A stretch of DNA of 64,000 nt from Virgibacillus_P tibetensis (lineage in GTDB: Bacteria > Bacillota > Bacilli > Bacillales > Amphibacillaceae). The notes below the pieces were generated by a model. It had not been told where the DNA came from. It worked only from the letters and a program-made list of their open reading frames with translations, and did no database searches. Positions within the stretch are counted from its first letter, which is position 1, and every line of letters begins with the position of its first letter. Below, in pieces: positions 14,959 to 24,768 of this stretch. The position numbers and the translations under genes are program-made. Location: contig NZ_JARZFX010000001.1 in NCBI RefSeq assembly GCF_036026595.1, positions 620,001-684,000 on the forward strand, read 5' to 3'.

Positions 14959-17409
14959 TTAGTCTTTTGTATCATCAAATGGTTTGCGGTAGGTAGCTTC
15001 CTTCCATGCTTCAGTAACTTCACCATGGTTATCTGCATCAATGACGAATGAACCATTGCTGGAACGGTCACTAGTTGATAATTCCAAAGGAAAAATAGTG
15101 TGTGATTCACCATTAGTAGTTTGGAAACTAATCGTATCATTTTCATTTACTATGAAAAATCCTCTGACTCGATGTGGTTTACTTTTAAGTTCTCTTAACA
15201 TAACTAATCCACGTTTAGCGCGGCTGGTTTTTTCAAATTCTCGTAACTTCATTCGTTTACATGCGCCGCGCTGAGTAATTAAAACGACCGTAGGTTCAGA
15301 TAAGTCATCAAAGACCTCCCCGTTAACCACATATTCATTTTCCTTAAGTTGAATTGCCTTCACCCCGGCAGCGCGCTGTCCGACTACAGACACATCTGAT
15401 TCATGGTACCATAAGCCAAATCCTTTGTTCGAGGAAATAAACACATCTGAATTGCCGCTTGTTTGGTATACATTTACCACTTCATCATCTTTTTTCAGAT
15501 TAAGAGCAATTAATGCTTTAGAGTGTCTTGATGCATTATAAAGCTTGAACTCACTTCGTTTCACCATTCCATTTTTTGTAAAGAATAACAGGTAATGATC
15601 CTCTGCAAATTCACGAACAGGAATACATTGGACGATCCGTTCATCTTTTTCGAAGGTAACAATGTTTGAGATATGCTGGCCAATATCCTTCCAGCGAATA
15701 TCTGGTAATTCGTGTACGGGCAGTATTACGTATTTACCTTTATTAGTAAACAGAAGTAGTTTATCTGTGGTGTTTAACTCTGTCAAACCAATTAAATGAT
15801 CCTCTTCTTTCATGGCAAAATCCTGGCCATTCGAAGCACCGTAGGAACGAAGGCTCGTTCGTTTAACATACCCATCTTTCGTTACTGAAGTAAGCACATC
15901 TTCACTCGCTACCATTACTTCTATATTAATTTTCAGCTCTTCTATTTTGTCTTCAATAACTGTTTTTCTTTTATCTGCAAATGTCTTTTTTATTTGCTTC
16001 AGGTCTTTTTTGATTGTTTGATAAAGCTTTTTTTCACTATTTAAAACAGACTCCAGCTCTACTATACTATTTCGAAGCTCAGCTGCTTCCTTTTCCAATG
16101 AGGTTATATCTGTATTTGTCAATCGATATAATTGAAGCGTTACGATAGCCTCTGCTTGTGCATCGGAAAATTCAAATTTAGCAATAATTTGTTTCTTCGC
16201 ATCTTGTTTATCTTTCGATGAGCGAATGGTAGCAATTAATTCATCCAAAACAGAAATCGCTTTAATTAGACCCTCTACAATATGAGATCGGTCTCTTGCT
16301 TTTTTCAGATCAAATTCTGTTTGTTTAGTTACTATTTCTTTTTGATGAGAGATATAGGCATCAAGCATCTGTGGTAAGGATAATAGTTTCGGGGTTTTAT
16401 CTTGAATTGCCACCATATTATAATGGTAGGTTAACTGTAAATCTGTATTTTTATAAAGGTAATTTAATATACCCTCACTGTTAACGCCTTTTTTAAGTTC
16501 TACAACAACCCTTAAACCAGTTCGATCTGTTTCATCTCGAACCTCCGCAATCCCCTCTACTTTACGATCAATCCGCAATTCATCCATTTTTTTTACCATA
16601 TTTGCTTTATTTACTTCGTAGGGAACTTCATCAATAACAATTTGTTGGCGATCCCCACGAAGGTCCTCAATCTTAGCTTTTCCCCGAATCATTATCTTTC
16701 CGCGACCTGTTTCAAACGCCTTCTTTATACCGTCAATACCCTGTACAATTCCTCCAGTTGGGAAATCAGGACCTTTTATAACATCCATCAGTTCATCCAC
16801 GGTAACGGAGTCCTTCTCCAATTTCATTATTACAGCATCAATAACTTCTGCAAGATTGTGTGGAGGTATATCAGTTGCGTATCCTGCAGAGATACCCGTC
16901 GACCCATTGGCTAAAAGATTTGGAAACTTTGCAGGTAATACAACTGGTTCAGAATTGGTATCATCAAAATTCGGAATAAAATCCACCGTTTCTTTGTCAA
17001 TGTCCCGTAGCAATTCAGAGGCAATAGTAGAAAGACGTGCTTCCGTATAACGCATGGCAGCAGGTGGATCACCATCAATACTTCCGTTATTACCGTGCAT
17101 TTCTATTAACACATTCCGAACTTTCCAGTCCTGACTTAAACGAACCATTGCTTCATAAACTGAAGAATCACCATGTGGATGGTAATTACCTATTACAGTA
17201 CCAACGGTCTTGGCAGATTTACGAAAATTTTTATCGTGTGTATTCTTTTCTTCATGCATTGCATATAGGATTCTGCGCTGAACAGGCTTTAAGCCGTCTC
17301 TTGCATCCGGCAATGCTCTTTCTTGAATAATGTATTTACTATACCTTCCAAATCTATCCCCTACTACTTCTTCTAACGAAAGATCTAAAAAAGTTTCTGG
17401 TTGTGTCAA
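14959..17409 (-). CDS. parC: DNA topoisomerase IV subunit A
   Basis: The protein has 816 residues. It has the type IIA breakage domain, with the catalytic Tyr in AMRYTEARLS (Tyr121), and a C-terminal beta-pinwheel DNA-wrapping domain. With ParE it decatenates daughter chromosomes. The quinolone-determining stretch HPHGDSSVYEAM has the usual Ser and Glu of sensitive strains. The start is a TTG preceded by a G-rich ribosome site, and parE lies just upstream on the same strand, as in B. subtilis. The C-terminal domain lacks the GyrA-box of gyrase, and the pairing with a 650-residue ParE supports topoisomerase IV over gyrase. Confidence 0.94.
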   Translation of the reverse strand: MTQPETFLDLSLEEVVGDRFGRYSKYIIQERALPDARDGLKPVQRRILYAMHEEKNTHDKNFRKSAKTVGTVIGNYHPHGDSSVYEAMVRLSQDWKVRNVLIEMHGNNGSIDGDPPAAMRYTEARLSTIASELLRDIDKETVDFIPNFDDTNSEPVVLPAKFPNLLANGSTGISAGYATDIPPHNLAEVIDAVIMKLEKDSVTVDELMDVIKGPDFPTGGIVQGIDGIKKAFETGRGKIMIRGKAKIEDLRGDRQQIVIDEVPYEVNKANMVKKMDELRIDRKVEGIAEVRDETDRTGLRVVVELKKGVNSEGILNYLYKNTDLQLTYHYNMVAIQDKTPKLLSLPQMLDAYISHQKEIVTKQTEFDLKKARDRSHIVEGLIKAISVLDELIATIRSSKDKQDAKKQIIAKFEFSDAQAEAIVTLQLYRLTNTDITSLEKEAAELRNSIVELESVLNSEKKLYQTIKKDLKQIKKTFADKRKTVIEDKIEELKINIEVMVASEDVLTSVTKDGYVKRTSLRSYGASNGQDFAMKEEDHLIGLTELNTTDKLLLFTNKGKYVILPVHELPDIRWKDIGQHISNIVTFEKDERIVQCIPVREFAEDHYLLFFTKNGMVKRSEFKLYNASRHSKALIALNLKKDDEVVNVYQTSGNSDVFISSNKGFGLWYHESDVSVVGQRAAGVKAIQLKENEYVVNGEVFDDLSEPTVVLITQRGACKRMKLREFEKTSRAKRGLVMLRELKSKPHRVRGFFIVNENDTISFQTTNGESHTIFPLELSTSDRSSNGSFVIDADNHGEVTEAWKEATYRKPFDDTKD

Positions 17410-17481
17410 ACCAACCCCCCCTTTATGTTAATTATTTCTATATTTAAGTTTTTTTAAAGAACTAAACAAGCGCTCTTGTTG

Positions 17482-19434
17482 TTACGTATGGATTTTGTCA
17501 TTATCTAATATGTTTTCGTCTTCTTCCATACCAAAGGCTACATTATTTTCTATCCATTTCCTTCTAGGCTCTACTTTATCTCCCATCAAAGTCGTGACTC
17601 TTCGTTCAGCTCTGGCCAGATCTTCTAGGGTAACACGGATGAGTGTACGGCTTTCCGGGTTCATCGTTGTTTCCCACAACTGATCGGCGTTCATCTCACC
17701 TAAACCTTTATACCGTTGAATCATGTATCCGGTTTTAAATACTTTAATCGCCTGTTTCATTTCCTTTTCATCCCAGGCATAAATTATTTTTTCTTTTTTC
17801 CCTTTGCCTTTTGAGATTTTAAATAGAGGTGGCAATGCAATAAATATTTTACCATTTTCTATAAGTGAACGCATGTATCGATAAAAAAATGTCAGCAGTA
17901 ATACTTGTATATGTGCACCATCGGTATCCGCATCAGTCATTATTATGATTTTATTATACCGGACATCTTCCAGATCAAAGTCGCCTCCTACACCAGCACC
18001 AATTGTATGGATAATTGTAGAAATCTCTTCATTCTTAAATACATCTTCCAACTTAGCTTTTTCGGTATTTATAACTTTACCTCTTAATGGCAGAACTGCT
18101 TGAAACTTTCGATCTCTTCCTTGCTTTGCAGAGCCACCCGCAGAATCACCCTCAACTAAATACAGTTCATTTTTCTTAGCATTTTTTGATTGAGCAGGTG
18201 TAAGCTTACCACTTAACATCGTATCTTTTCTACGTTTTTTCTTCCCTGTTCTAGCATCTTCCCGGGCTCTTCGTGCAGCTTCGCGGGCTTCTTTTGCACT
18301 GATGGATTTTTTTATTAATGAACCAGATATATCAGGATTTTCTTCGAGAAAGTAAGATAGTTTTTCTGAAATAACAGCATCAACTACTGATCGTGCTTCA
18401 GTTGTTCCTAATTTACCTTTCGTTTGTCCCTCAAATTGTAACTTTTCTTCAGGAATTCTTACAGAAATAATTGCTGTAAAACCTTCACGAATATCCGTTC
18501 CTTCTAAATTCTTTTCTTTTTCTTTTAATAGAGCAGTCCTTCTTGCGTATTCATTAAACGTCCGTGTAATGGCTGTACGTGCTCCCGATTCATGTGTACC
18601 TCCATCTCTGGTACGGACATGATTTACAAAGGAAAGCATACTCTCTGCATAACCATCATTAAATTGAAAGGCAAAATCAACTTCAATTCCCTGTTGTTCA
18701 CCTTCAAAGGACACCACGTGATGTAAGGTATCTTTTTCTTCGTTTAAGTATTTTACAAATGCTTTTAAGCCCTCAGGATATTCATGAGTATCTTTCTCCT
18801 CTTTACGGCTGTCCACCAATTCAATTTTTAACCCTTTTAGTAAAAATGCTGATTCCCTTAATCTTTCTGATAAGGTTTCGAAATCATAAACAATGGAAGG
18901 AAATATGGTGGAATCTGGTTTAAAATGTATAATCGATCCCTTCTTTTTTGTTGGTCCTTGCTTTTCAATTGACCCAACAGGCTTACCTCCATTTTCAAAC
19001 CGCTGGTAATATGTATAACCATCTCGGAAAATGGTAACATCTAGCCACTCGGACAATGCATTTACTACAGAAGCACCTACTCCATGTAAACCACCACTCG
19101 TTTTATAGCCTCCCTGCCCAAATTTACCTCCAGCATGCAAAACAGTAAAAATTACTTCCGTAGTAGGAATACCAGTGCTATGTATCCCAGTAGGTATACC
19201 TCTACCATTATCCTCAACAGAAATACTATTATCTTTATGTATAGTTACCTTAATTAAGTTTCCATATCCTGCCAAGGCTTCATCAACCGCATTATCAACT
19301 ATTTCAAATACTAGATGATGTAAACCGCGTAAGTCAGTACTGCCTATATACATCCCCGGTCTTTTTCTGACTGCTTCAAGACCTTCTAGAACTTGGATCG
19401 AGTCATCACTATATGTTGCAGATTGTTTAGTCAA
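17482..19434 (-). CDS. parE: DNA topoisomerase IV subunit B
   Basis: The protein has 650 residues. The GHKL ATPase motifs are VDNAVDEALAGYGN and VEDNGRGIPTG; the TOPRIM motifs are YLVEGDSAGGSAKQGRDR and IIMTDADTDGAHIQ; the C-terminal IQRYKGLGEMNADQLWETTM is typical. It supplies ATP hydrolysis for topoisomerase IV. It starts at a TTG about 10 nt after AAAGGAG. A SigA-type promoter with an overlapping LexA-like box lies upstream, so the parE-parC pair is probably induced by DNA damage, as reported for B. subtilis. Confidence 0.95.
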   Translation of the reverse strand: MTKQSATYSDDSIQVLEGLEAVRKRPGMYIGSTDLRGLHHLVFEIVDNAVDEALAGYGNLIKVTIHKDNSISVEDNGRGIPTGIHSTGIPTTEVIFTVLHAGGKFGQGGYKTSGGLHGVGASVVNALSEWLDVTIFRDGYTYYQRFENGGKPVGSIEKQGPTKKKGSIIHFKPDSTIFPSIVYDFETLSERLRESAFLLKGLKIELVDSRKEEKDTHEYPEGLKAFVKYLNEEKDTLHHVVSFEGEQQGIEVDFAFQFNDGYAESMLSFVNHVRTRDGGTHESGARTAITRTFNEYARRTALLKEKEKNLEGTDIREGFTAIISVRIPEEKLQFEGQTKGKLGTTEARSVVDAVISEKLSYFLEENPDISGSLIKKSISAKEAREAARRAREDARTGKKKRRKDTMLSGKLTPAQSKNAKKNELYLVEGDSAGGSAKQGRDRKFQAVLPLRGKVINTEKAKLEDVFKNEEISTIIHTIGAGVGGDFDLEDVRYNKIIIMTDADTDGAHIQVLLLTFFYRYMRSLIENGKIFIALPPLFKISKGKGKKEKIIYAWDEKEMKQAIKVFKTGYMIQRYKGLGEMNADQLWETTMNPESRTLIRVTLEDLARAERRVTTLMGDKVEPRRKWIENNVAFGMEEDENILDNDKIHT

Positions 19435-19487
19435 CCCTCATCGACTCCTTTCTAAAAGTTTTATAATTAATAGTGTTCTCTTATATT

Positions 19488-19501
19488 AGAACGAATGTTT
19501 C
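19488..19501. promoter_or_regulatory. LexA (SOS) box of parE
   Basis: AGAACGAATGTTTC matches 12 of 14 positions of CGAACRNRYGTTYG and shares the exact core GAACGAATGTTT with the box in front of lexA in this window. It lies just downstream of the parE -10 element. Confidence 0.65.
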
Positions 19502-19503
19502 CC

Positions 19504-19532
19504 ATTGTAAATAGAAGAATTAAACTGCACAA
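19504..19532 (-). promoter_or_regulatory. Probable SigA promoter of parE-parC
   Basis: On the minus strand TTGTGC is separated by 17 nt from TACAAT, about 70 nt before the parE start. Confidence 0.55.
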
Positions 19533-19600
19533 GAATCATATTACCTTAGAACACGCTATTAAGTATACTATAACTAAAAACTTATTGTATAAAATAGAAA

Positions 19601-19629
19601 ACAGGATGACAACTCTTTGCCATCCTGTG
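19601..19629 (-). terminator. Terminator after yneT
   Basis: ACAGGATG and CATCCTGT form a stem, followed on the minus strand by TTTTCTATTTT, just past the yneT stop. Confidence 0.8.
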
Positions 19630-19635
19630 AAGCGC

Positions 19636-20055
19636 TCACTTTTTGACTAAAACAGCATGAACTACTTTAATACATAAGTCCATAACGACAGTAAAATCGC
19701 GTTCTTTCAAATAATCATATGCCTCTTGATTCACGATACCCTGTTGTGCCCAAAATACCCTGCAGTCCGTTAGTACTGCTTCTTTTGCTATCTCAGGCAG
19801 AAACTCCGGTCTTCTGAACACATTAATAATATCTACTTTTTCAGGGATATCTCTTAGTGATGGATAAGCTTTTTCTCCCAGAACTTCCTTTACCGTTGGA
19901 TTCACTGGAATAATTTTGTATCCACTTTCCTGCATAATTTTTGAAACTTGATAAGACGTTCTGCCAGGGTCGTCAGACAGACCTACTACTGCAATCGTAT
20001 GAGCTGATTCCAAAACTTCCTTAATCTTTTCATTCGTTGGATTATCCCAAGACAT
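19636..20055 (-). CDS. yneT: CoA-binding (YneT/YccU-type) protein
   Basis: The protein has 139 residues and a Rossmann-like CoA-binding fold with TIAVVGLSDDPGRTSYQVSK near residue 20. YKIIPVNPTVKEVLGEKAYPSL and the VDIINVFRRPEF strand follow. The family binds CoA in vitro but its role is unsettled. It is found upstream of parE in B. subtilis too. Only 13 nt separate it from the transporter gene upstream on the same strand, so it may be read from that promoter. It is followed by its own terminator, which keeps it separate from parE. Confidence 0.88.
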   Translation of the reverse strand: MSWDNPTNEKIKEVLESAHTIAVVGLSDDPGRTSYQVSKIMQESGYKIIPVNPTVKEVLGEKAYPSLRDIPEKVDIINVFRRPEFLPEIAKEAVLTDCRVFWAQQGIVNQEAYDYLKERDFTVVMDLCIKVVHAVLVKK

Positions 20056-20068
20056 TCATGCATCCTCC

Positions 20069-21595
20069 TCAATTTTCAAGTAAATCCTTTTCTACTAAGA
20101 ATTTCCTCGCCACTTCATATGGCGATTTATCTTCATAATCCACTTCGTAATTCATTTGACGCATTTCATCGTCTGTTATCCTGCCGCCGAGCTGATTTAA
20201 TACTTCTTCCAGTTCAGGAAACCTCTCCAGTGTATCTTCACGTAACAAAGGCGCACCCTGGTAGGGAGGAAATAGATTTTCAGAATCATTTAAAGTTACT
20301 AAATCTAACTCTATCATATAACTGTCCGTTGCGTAAGCATCTATTATATCTACGTCTCCATTTGACAGAGCATCTTGTCGAATGCCCGGTTCCATGGTCC
20401 GTACGTTTCCGAGACTGAGATTATAAATATCCTGCATACCTACATAGCCATCGTATCTATCGTTGAATTCTAACGTAAAGCCCGCTGTTATTTGTTCCTC
20501 TATTTGCTTTAAGTCGCCAATATCCTCCAATCCATACTGCTCTGCAAGTTCTTTCGTAGTACTAACCGTATACGTATTATTAAACATCATTGGTTCTAAA
20601 AGAGTCATATTATATTTTTCCTTCATACCCTGTCGTGCCTGTTCATATACTTCAGTGGAATTATTGCTTACGGCATCCTCCTCTAAGTGTGTAACAATAA
20701 CCGTACCTGTAAACTCAGGGAACATATCGATACTGCCTTGTTGAAGTGCAGTAAAAACGAATGCTGTCTTACCAAGACCAGGTTCAAGCTCAACATTTAA
20801 ATCTGTTTCCTCTTCAATTAATAATTTATACATGTTTATTAGGATGGCAGGCTCTGATCCTAGTTTCCCTCCAATAACTAAATCTGGATCTTTTGAAGTA
20901 TTCATAAAGAAAGGTGAAACTACTATAAGAATTGCAATAACCAGCATAGCAATAAATGATTTGAATCCAGCTCGCTTGGAAATATGCTCGAATCCTCTTA
21001 AAATTACATCCAGAAAAATTGCCAATAATGCTGCGGGTATAGCCCCTAATAAAATAAGATTAACATCTGCTCCGCGATCAAGTCCTAATAATATTATTTT
21101 TCCTAGGCCCCCTGCACCAATAAGGGCAGCGATTGTCGTTGTTCCAACAATAAGAACCATAGAAGTACGAATACCTGCCATGATTACTGGCATAGCAATA
21201 GGTAGCTCTATTTTAGTTAAACGCTTTAGTGAATTCATTCCCATCCCTGTAGCTGCCTCTTTTAAAGCTGGATCCACTTCCTTAATACCTGTATAAGCAT
21301 TTCTTAATATTGGCAGTAAACCATATGCTGCTAAGGCTATTATCGCAGGCGTTGTTCCGATACCAAAAAAAGGAATTAAAAAAGCCAATACTGCCAAACT
21401 CGGTATCGTTTGCATGATGGCAGAAACCCCAATAACAGGTTCTGCTACACGAGGATATCTAGTTAAAAGTAAACCTAACGGAACTGCAATGACTATAGCA
21501 ATAATTAAGGAGATTAAGGAGATTTGCAAGTGTTCCCATATCGTTTCCAGCAGCATGTCCTGTCTGTTTTGAAAAACGGAGATAAATTCACTCAT
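20069..21595 (-). CDS. Osmoprotectant ABC transporter, fused permease and substrate-binding protein
   Basis: The protein has 508 residues. Residues 1-215 form an ABC permease with five or six membrane spans and the EAATGMGMNSLKRLTKIELP coupling loop. Residues 235-508 form an OpuAC/ProX-type binding protein (KDPDLVIGGKLGSEPAILINM, then MFPEFTGTVIVTHLEED). The binding domain is therefore tethered to the membrane on the outside. Such fusions (BilEB-like, OpuC-related) import glycine betaine, carnitine or choline; the Listeria relative is also linked to bile exclusion. Which ligand is used here cannot be told. It overlaps the ATPase gene by 4 nt (ATGA), which points to translational coupling. Confidence 0.9.
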   Translation of the reverse strand: MSEFISVFQNRQDMLLETIWEHLQISLISLIIAIVIAVPLGLLLTRYPRVAEPVIGVSAIMQTIPSLAVLAFLIPFFGIGTTPAIIALAAYGLLPILRNAYTGIKEVDPALKEAATGMGMNSLKRLTKIELPIAMPVIMAGIRTSMVLIVGTTTIAALIGAGGLGKIILLGLDRGADVNLILLGAIPAALLAIFLDVILRGFEHISKRAGFKSFIAMLVIAILIVVSPFFMNTSKDPDLVIGGKLGSEPAILINMYKLLIEEETDLNVELEPGLGKTAFVFTALQQGSIDMFPEFTGTVIVTHLEEDAVSNNSTEVYEQARQGMKEKYNMTLLEPMMFNNTYTVSTTKELAEQYGLEDIGDLKQIEEQITAGFTLEFNDRYDGYVGMQDIYNLSLGNVRTMEPGIRQDALSNGDVDIIDAYATDSYMIELDLVTLNDSENLFPPYQGAPLLREDTLERFPELEEVLNQLGGRITDDEMRQMNYEVDYEDKSPYEVARKFLVEKDLLEN

Positions 21596-22662
21596 GATTG
21601 CATAACTCCATTTTCAATTTTTGTTTTACTCCTCAAATACATAACGATATCCTTATTACTTATAACCCCTACTACTGCCTGGTCTTTCAAAACAGGAAAT
21701 AACGATTGCTCTTTTGTCTGCTGAATTATTTCTGTTGCTTTATATAAAGGCAAATCATTAGGTAATGTCGTAATGTCAACTTTAATTCCGTTATTTATTG
21801 CTCCTGCATACGTATTATTTTCATTACAGATGATATACATACCTGAATTGGAATACGCACCTTCTGTATAACTTTTTTTCGAAATTACATTGCTTTTTGA
21901 TTGATCAGCGATTACATCAATTGCAGTTTGCCAAGGAGATTTCCGCTCACCAATAAAGTCCTTAACAAATTGATTTCCTGGATTCAGAATTAGTTCTTGA
22001 GGGGTATCAATTTGCACAATCTCCCCATCCTTCATTAAACAAACCTTATCTCCTAATGCCATTGCCTCGTCCATATCATGCGTTACAAATACGATTGTTT
22101 TTTGTATTTCTTTTTGTAACTTACGAATATCCTTTTGCAACTGCTCTCTACTTATGGGGTCGAGGGCGCTGAAAGGCTCATCCATTAAAATAATATCCGG
22201 ATCTGCTGCCAATGCTCTGATTACTCCAACTCGTTGCTGTTGTCCACCTGACAGTTCTCTTGGCATTCTCTTTAGAAATGTAACTGAATCGAGCCCAACC
22301 ATTTCTAGAAGTTCTTCTGTTCTTTTTCGTATATCACTGCGTTTCCATTTTTTCATTTCTGGCACAAGAGAAATATTCTCCTCAACTGTTAGGTGTGGGA
22401 ACAGAGCGATTTCTTGTAATACATAGCCAATATTCCACCGTAGTTCATGAATATTATACTCGTTTATATTCTTATTATTTATGTAGATGGTCCCTGATGT
22501 CGGTTTAATTAAACGATTGATCATCTTCATTGATGTTGTTTTCCCACACCCACTCGGACCAATCAAGGTTACAATCTCTCCATTTTCAACCTTCAATGAA
22601 AAATTTTTAATAGCTGTTGTACCATCTTGATATATCTTATTTACATTTTCAAACTCAATCAT
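21592..22662 (-). CDS. Osmoprotectant ABC transporter ATP-binding protein with CBS domains
   Basis: The protein has 356 residues. The Walker A motif is LIGPSGCGKTTSMKMINRL (near residue 34), the signature is LSGGQQQRVGVIRALAADPD and the Walker B is IILMDEPFSALDP. From about residue 250 a CBS region follows, ending FPVLKDQAVVGVISNKDIV. In OpuA/OpuC-type systems the CBS part senses ionic strength and gates transport. It forms a two-gene operon with the downstream fused permease-binding protein, so the whole transporter is encoded by two polypeptides. Confidence 0.92.
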   Translation of the reverse strand: MIEFENVNKIYQDGTTAIKNFSLKVENGEIVTLIGPSGCGKTTSMKMINRLIKPTSGTIYINNKNINEYNIHELRWNIGYVLQEIALFPHLTVEENISLVPEMKKWKRSDIRKRTEELLEMVGLDSVTFLKRMPRELSGGQQQRVGVIRALAADPDIILMDEPFSALDPISREQLQKDIRKLQKEIQKTIVFVTHDMDEAMALGDKVCLMKDGEIVQIDTPQELILNPGNQFVKDFIGERKSPWQTAIDVIADQSKSNVISKKSYTEGAYSNSGMYIICNENNTYAGAINNGIKVDITTLPNDLPLYKATEIIQQTKEQSLFPVLKDQAVVGVISNKDIVMYLRSKTKIENGVMQS

Positions 22663-22877
22663 TGTCTTTTCTCCTTCACTACAGCCTTAAAAGAATGAGT
22701 GCTATCTATCACCCTACTTTATACCCTCTTTAACGTATCTCCAAACATTTACAGACTTTTTTCACTATATCTTGATAAGGAATATATTTATGGTTCTTTC
22801 CACGCGTACTTCGTGCTAAAATAAGGAACAGAAGCATTATTATATTCTATTTTATAATTAGGAAAGAAGGAAGAAAC

Positions 22878-23459
22878 ATGGAATATATTTTATTTGGTAT
22901 TATTGCATATCTACTAGGTTCCATACCATCTGCGCTACTGGTAGGAAAGATTGGGTATAACATTGACATTCGGCAGCATGGAAGTGGAAACTTAGGTGCT
23001 ACGAACACTTTCCGTGTGCTGGGAGTTAAGGCTGGAGTCATTGTCACTTTAGCGGATATACTAAAAGGTACGGTTGCTACTTTAATCCCACTCTTATTTG
23101 ATGCAGAAGTATATCGTTTAGTTATTGGCTTATTTGCAGTTTTCGGTCATACATACCCTGTTTTTGCCAAATTTAAGGGTGGTAAAGCAGTCGCAACATC
23201 AGCAGGAATTATCCTGGGTATTAATCCATTATTATTTATTATTATTGTTTTATCTTTTATAGTAACACTTTATATTTCGAAATATGTATCACTATCGTCC
23301 ATGATTACAAGCGTAATAGCTATTATTGTCTCTATCATCCTGCAAGATACCGGACTGATTATTGTTACTATACTTCTTGCTGCTTTTGTTTTTTACAGGC
23401 ATAGTGAAAACCTGAAGCGAATTAAGAATAAAACAGAGCCAAAAATAAAATGGATGTAA
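22878..23459 (+). CDS. plsY: Acyl-phosphate:glycerol-3-phosphate acyltransferase
   Basis: The protein has 193 residues and five membrane spans. The three conserved PlsY cytoplasmic motifs are GSIPSALLVGKI and the HGSGNLGATNTFRVLG loop near residue 34, then FGHTYPVFAKFKGGKAVATSAG near residue 90. It transfers acyl groups from acyl-phosphate to glycerol-3-phosphate, the first step of phospholipid synthesis. The ribosome site GAAGGAAG precedes ATG. It is divergent from the ABC transporter and near parE, as in B. subtilis (yneS). Confidence 0.94.
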   Translation: MEYILFGIIAYLLGSIPSALLVGKIGYNIDIRQHGSGNLGATNTFRVLGVKAGVIVTLADILKGTVATLIPLLFDAEVYRLVIGLFAVFGHTYPVFAKFKGGKAVATSAGIILGINPLLFIIIVLSFIVTLYISKYVSLSSMITSVIAIIVSIILQDTGLIIVTILLAAFVFYRHSENLKRIKNKTEPKIKWM

Positions 23460-23548
23460 ATGAATAAGAGTAAAAAACCAATAAATTGAATATTAATAGT
23501 GTCTTAAGTATACTTGTGTTTAGCTATATAGAGAAAGGGGATTATGTG

Positions 23549-24484
23549 ATGAATAAAACAAAAACATTCCCACTAAAACAATTACCAAACAAGGAACAAC
23601 GACATAAATTATTTGGCTCTGTCATGCCAATAGAAAAAACCAAACCTGTTGAAAAAAATAAAATGGCAGACTTACAAAATGTAAAGAGAGATTTCTTATT
23701 TGATTTGGATGCAGTTGGTGTTTCGAATGTTAAGCATCCTATTACGGTTTACAGTAAATTAAAGCCTGCTACTCAAACAACCATAGGCACATTCTATTTC
23801 GCATCGAGTTTAAATAACACGAGTAAAGGTACGAATATGAGTCGCTTTACAGAGCAGTTAAATCATTATCATACAAAAGGATTCATCTCCGACTTTACTT
23901 CTCTTAAATCATTTACAGAGGAGTTGGCCGTTCGGCTTGAACAAAAGGATGCAACACTAGAAGTTACCTTCCCATGGTTTTATGAAAGAAAAGCACCACA
24001 ATCTGGGTTGGGAGGAATGAACCATGCTGAGGTTACCATGAAAGTGGTTTATGAAAAAGATAAAGGATTTACCTTGAGTGCGAGCCTCTCAGTATTAATT
24101 ACAACCCTATGCCCTTGTTCAAAAGAAATCAGTGAATATAGTGCACACAATCAACGTGGTAGGGTTACTATGGAAGTATCTTTCACAGATGATTATGATG
24201 ACACGATAGTCGATTGGAAAGAGGCCTTGTTAGATGCTGCCGAGAGTAATGCCAGCGCCAGGCTTCACCCTGTGTTAAAAAGACCGGATGAAAAAATGAT
24301 TACCGAACAAGCATACGAAAACCCCCGTTTTGTAGAGGATATGGTTCGTTTGGTTGCAGCAGATTTATATGAAATGACCGATATAACTAAATTTAAAGTT
24401 TATTGCAGGAATGAAGAATCCATTCATATGCATGACGCTATTGCTTCAGTTAGTTATGACAAATTAAACTATGACTTTAAATGA
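23549..24484 (+). CDS. folE2: GTP cyclohydrolase IB (FolE2)
   Basis: The protein has 311 residues. The FolE2/MptA signature is present: LCPCSKEISEYSAHNQRGRV (the catalytic metal-binding Cys and a conserved His), and GGMNHAEVTMKV upstream. It converts GTP to dihydroneopterin triphosphate for folate synthesis and, unlike FolE, works with metals other than zinc. The ATG at 23549 follows AAAGGGG with 8 nt spacing. The longer frame back to 23486 lacks a ribosome site. FolE2 genes are often Zur-controlled and induced by zinc lack, but I see no clear Zur box upstream. It overlaps the beginning of the yidD reading frame. Confidence 0.92.
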   Translation: MNKTKTFPLKQLPNKEQRHKLFGSVMPIEKTKPVEKNKMADLQNVKRDFLFDLDAVGVSNVKHPITVYSKLKPATQTTIGTFYFASSLNNTSKGTNMSRFTEQLNHYHTKGFISDFTSLKSFTEELAVRLEQKDATLEVTFPWFYERKAPQSGLGGMNHAEVTMKVVYEKDKGFTLSASLSVLITTLCPCSKEISEYSAHNQRGRVTMEVSFTDDYDDTIVDWKEALLDAAESNASARLHPVLKRPDEKMITEQAYENPRFVEDMVRLVAADLYEMTDITKFKVYCRNEESIHMHDAIASVSYDKLNYDFK

Positions 24485-24498
24485 AAAGGATCCTGACT

Positions 24499-24729
24499 AT
24501 GAAATATATCTTTATTGGAATAATTAAATTTTACCGCAAGGCAATTAGTCCGATAAAACCTCCTACTTGCCGTTTTTATCCAAGCTGTTCCGAATATGGA
24601 CTGGAGTCCTTCAGGCGATTTGGTGCCTTGAAAGGGGGATATTTAACTATTAAAAGAATAAGTAAATGTCATCCCTTTCACCATGGAGGAGTAGATTTAG
24701 TACCTGAAAGAAAGAATTATAAACGGTGA
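24499..24729 (+). CDS. yidD: Membrane protein insertion efficiency factor YidD
   Basis: The protein has 76 residues: an N-terminal amphipathic helix (IFIGIIKFYRKAISPIKP), then the family core TCRFYPSCSEYGLESF and RISKCHPFHHGGVDLVP with conserved cysteines. YidD assists YidC/Sec insertion of inner membrane proteins and in most genomes sits with rnpA-yidC near the origin. Here it directly follows folE2. An ATG at 24481 overlaps the folE2 stop (ATGA-type), but the AAAAGGA ribosome site points to the ATG at 24499. Confidence 0.88.
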   Translation: MKYIFIGIIKFYRKAISPIKPPTCRFYPSCSEYGLESFRRFGALKGGYLTIKRISKCHPFHHGGVDLVPERKNYKR

Positions 24730-24768
24730 TTGCAAATATGTTATTAACCTAAAAGGAGCTGACCTTCA

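Noticed and set aside
17482..19434. Gyrase (gyrB/gyrA) instead of topoisomerase IV
   Set aside because: The pair lies next to plsY/yneT as in the parEC locus, and the A subunit lacks a recognisable GyrA-box.
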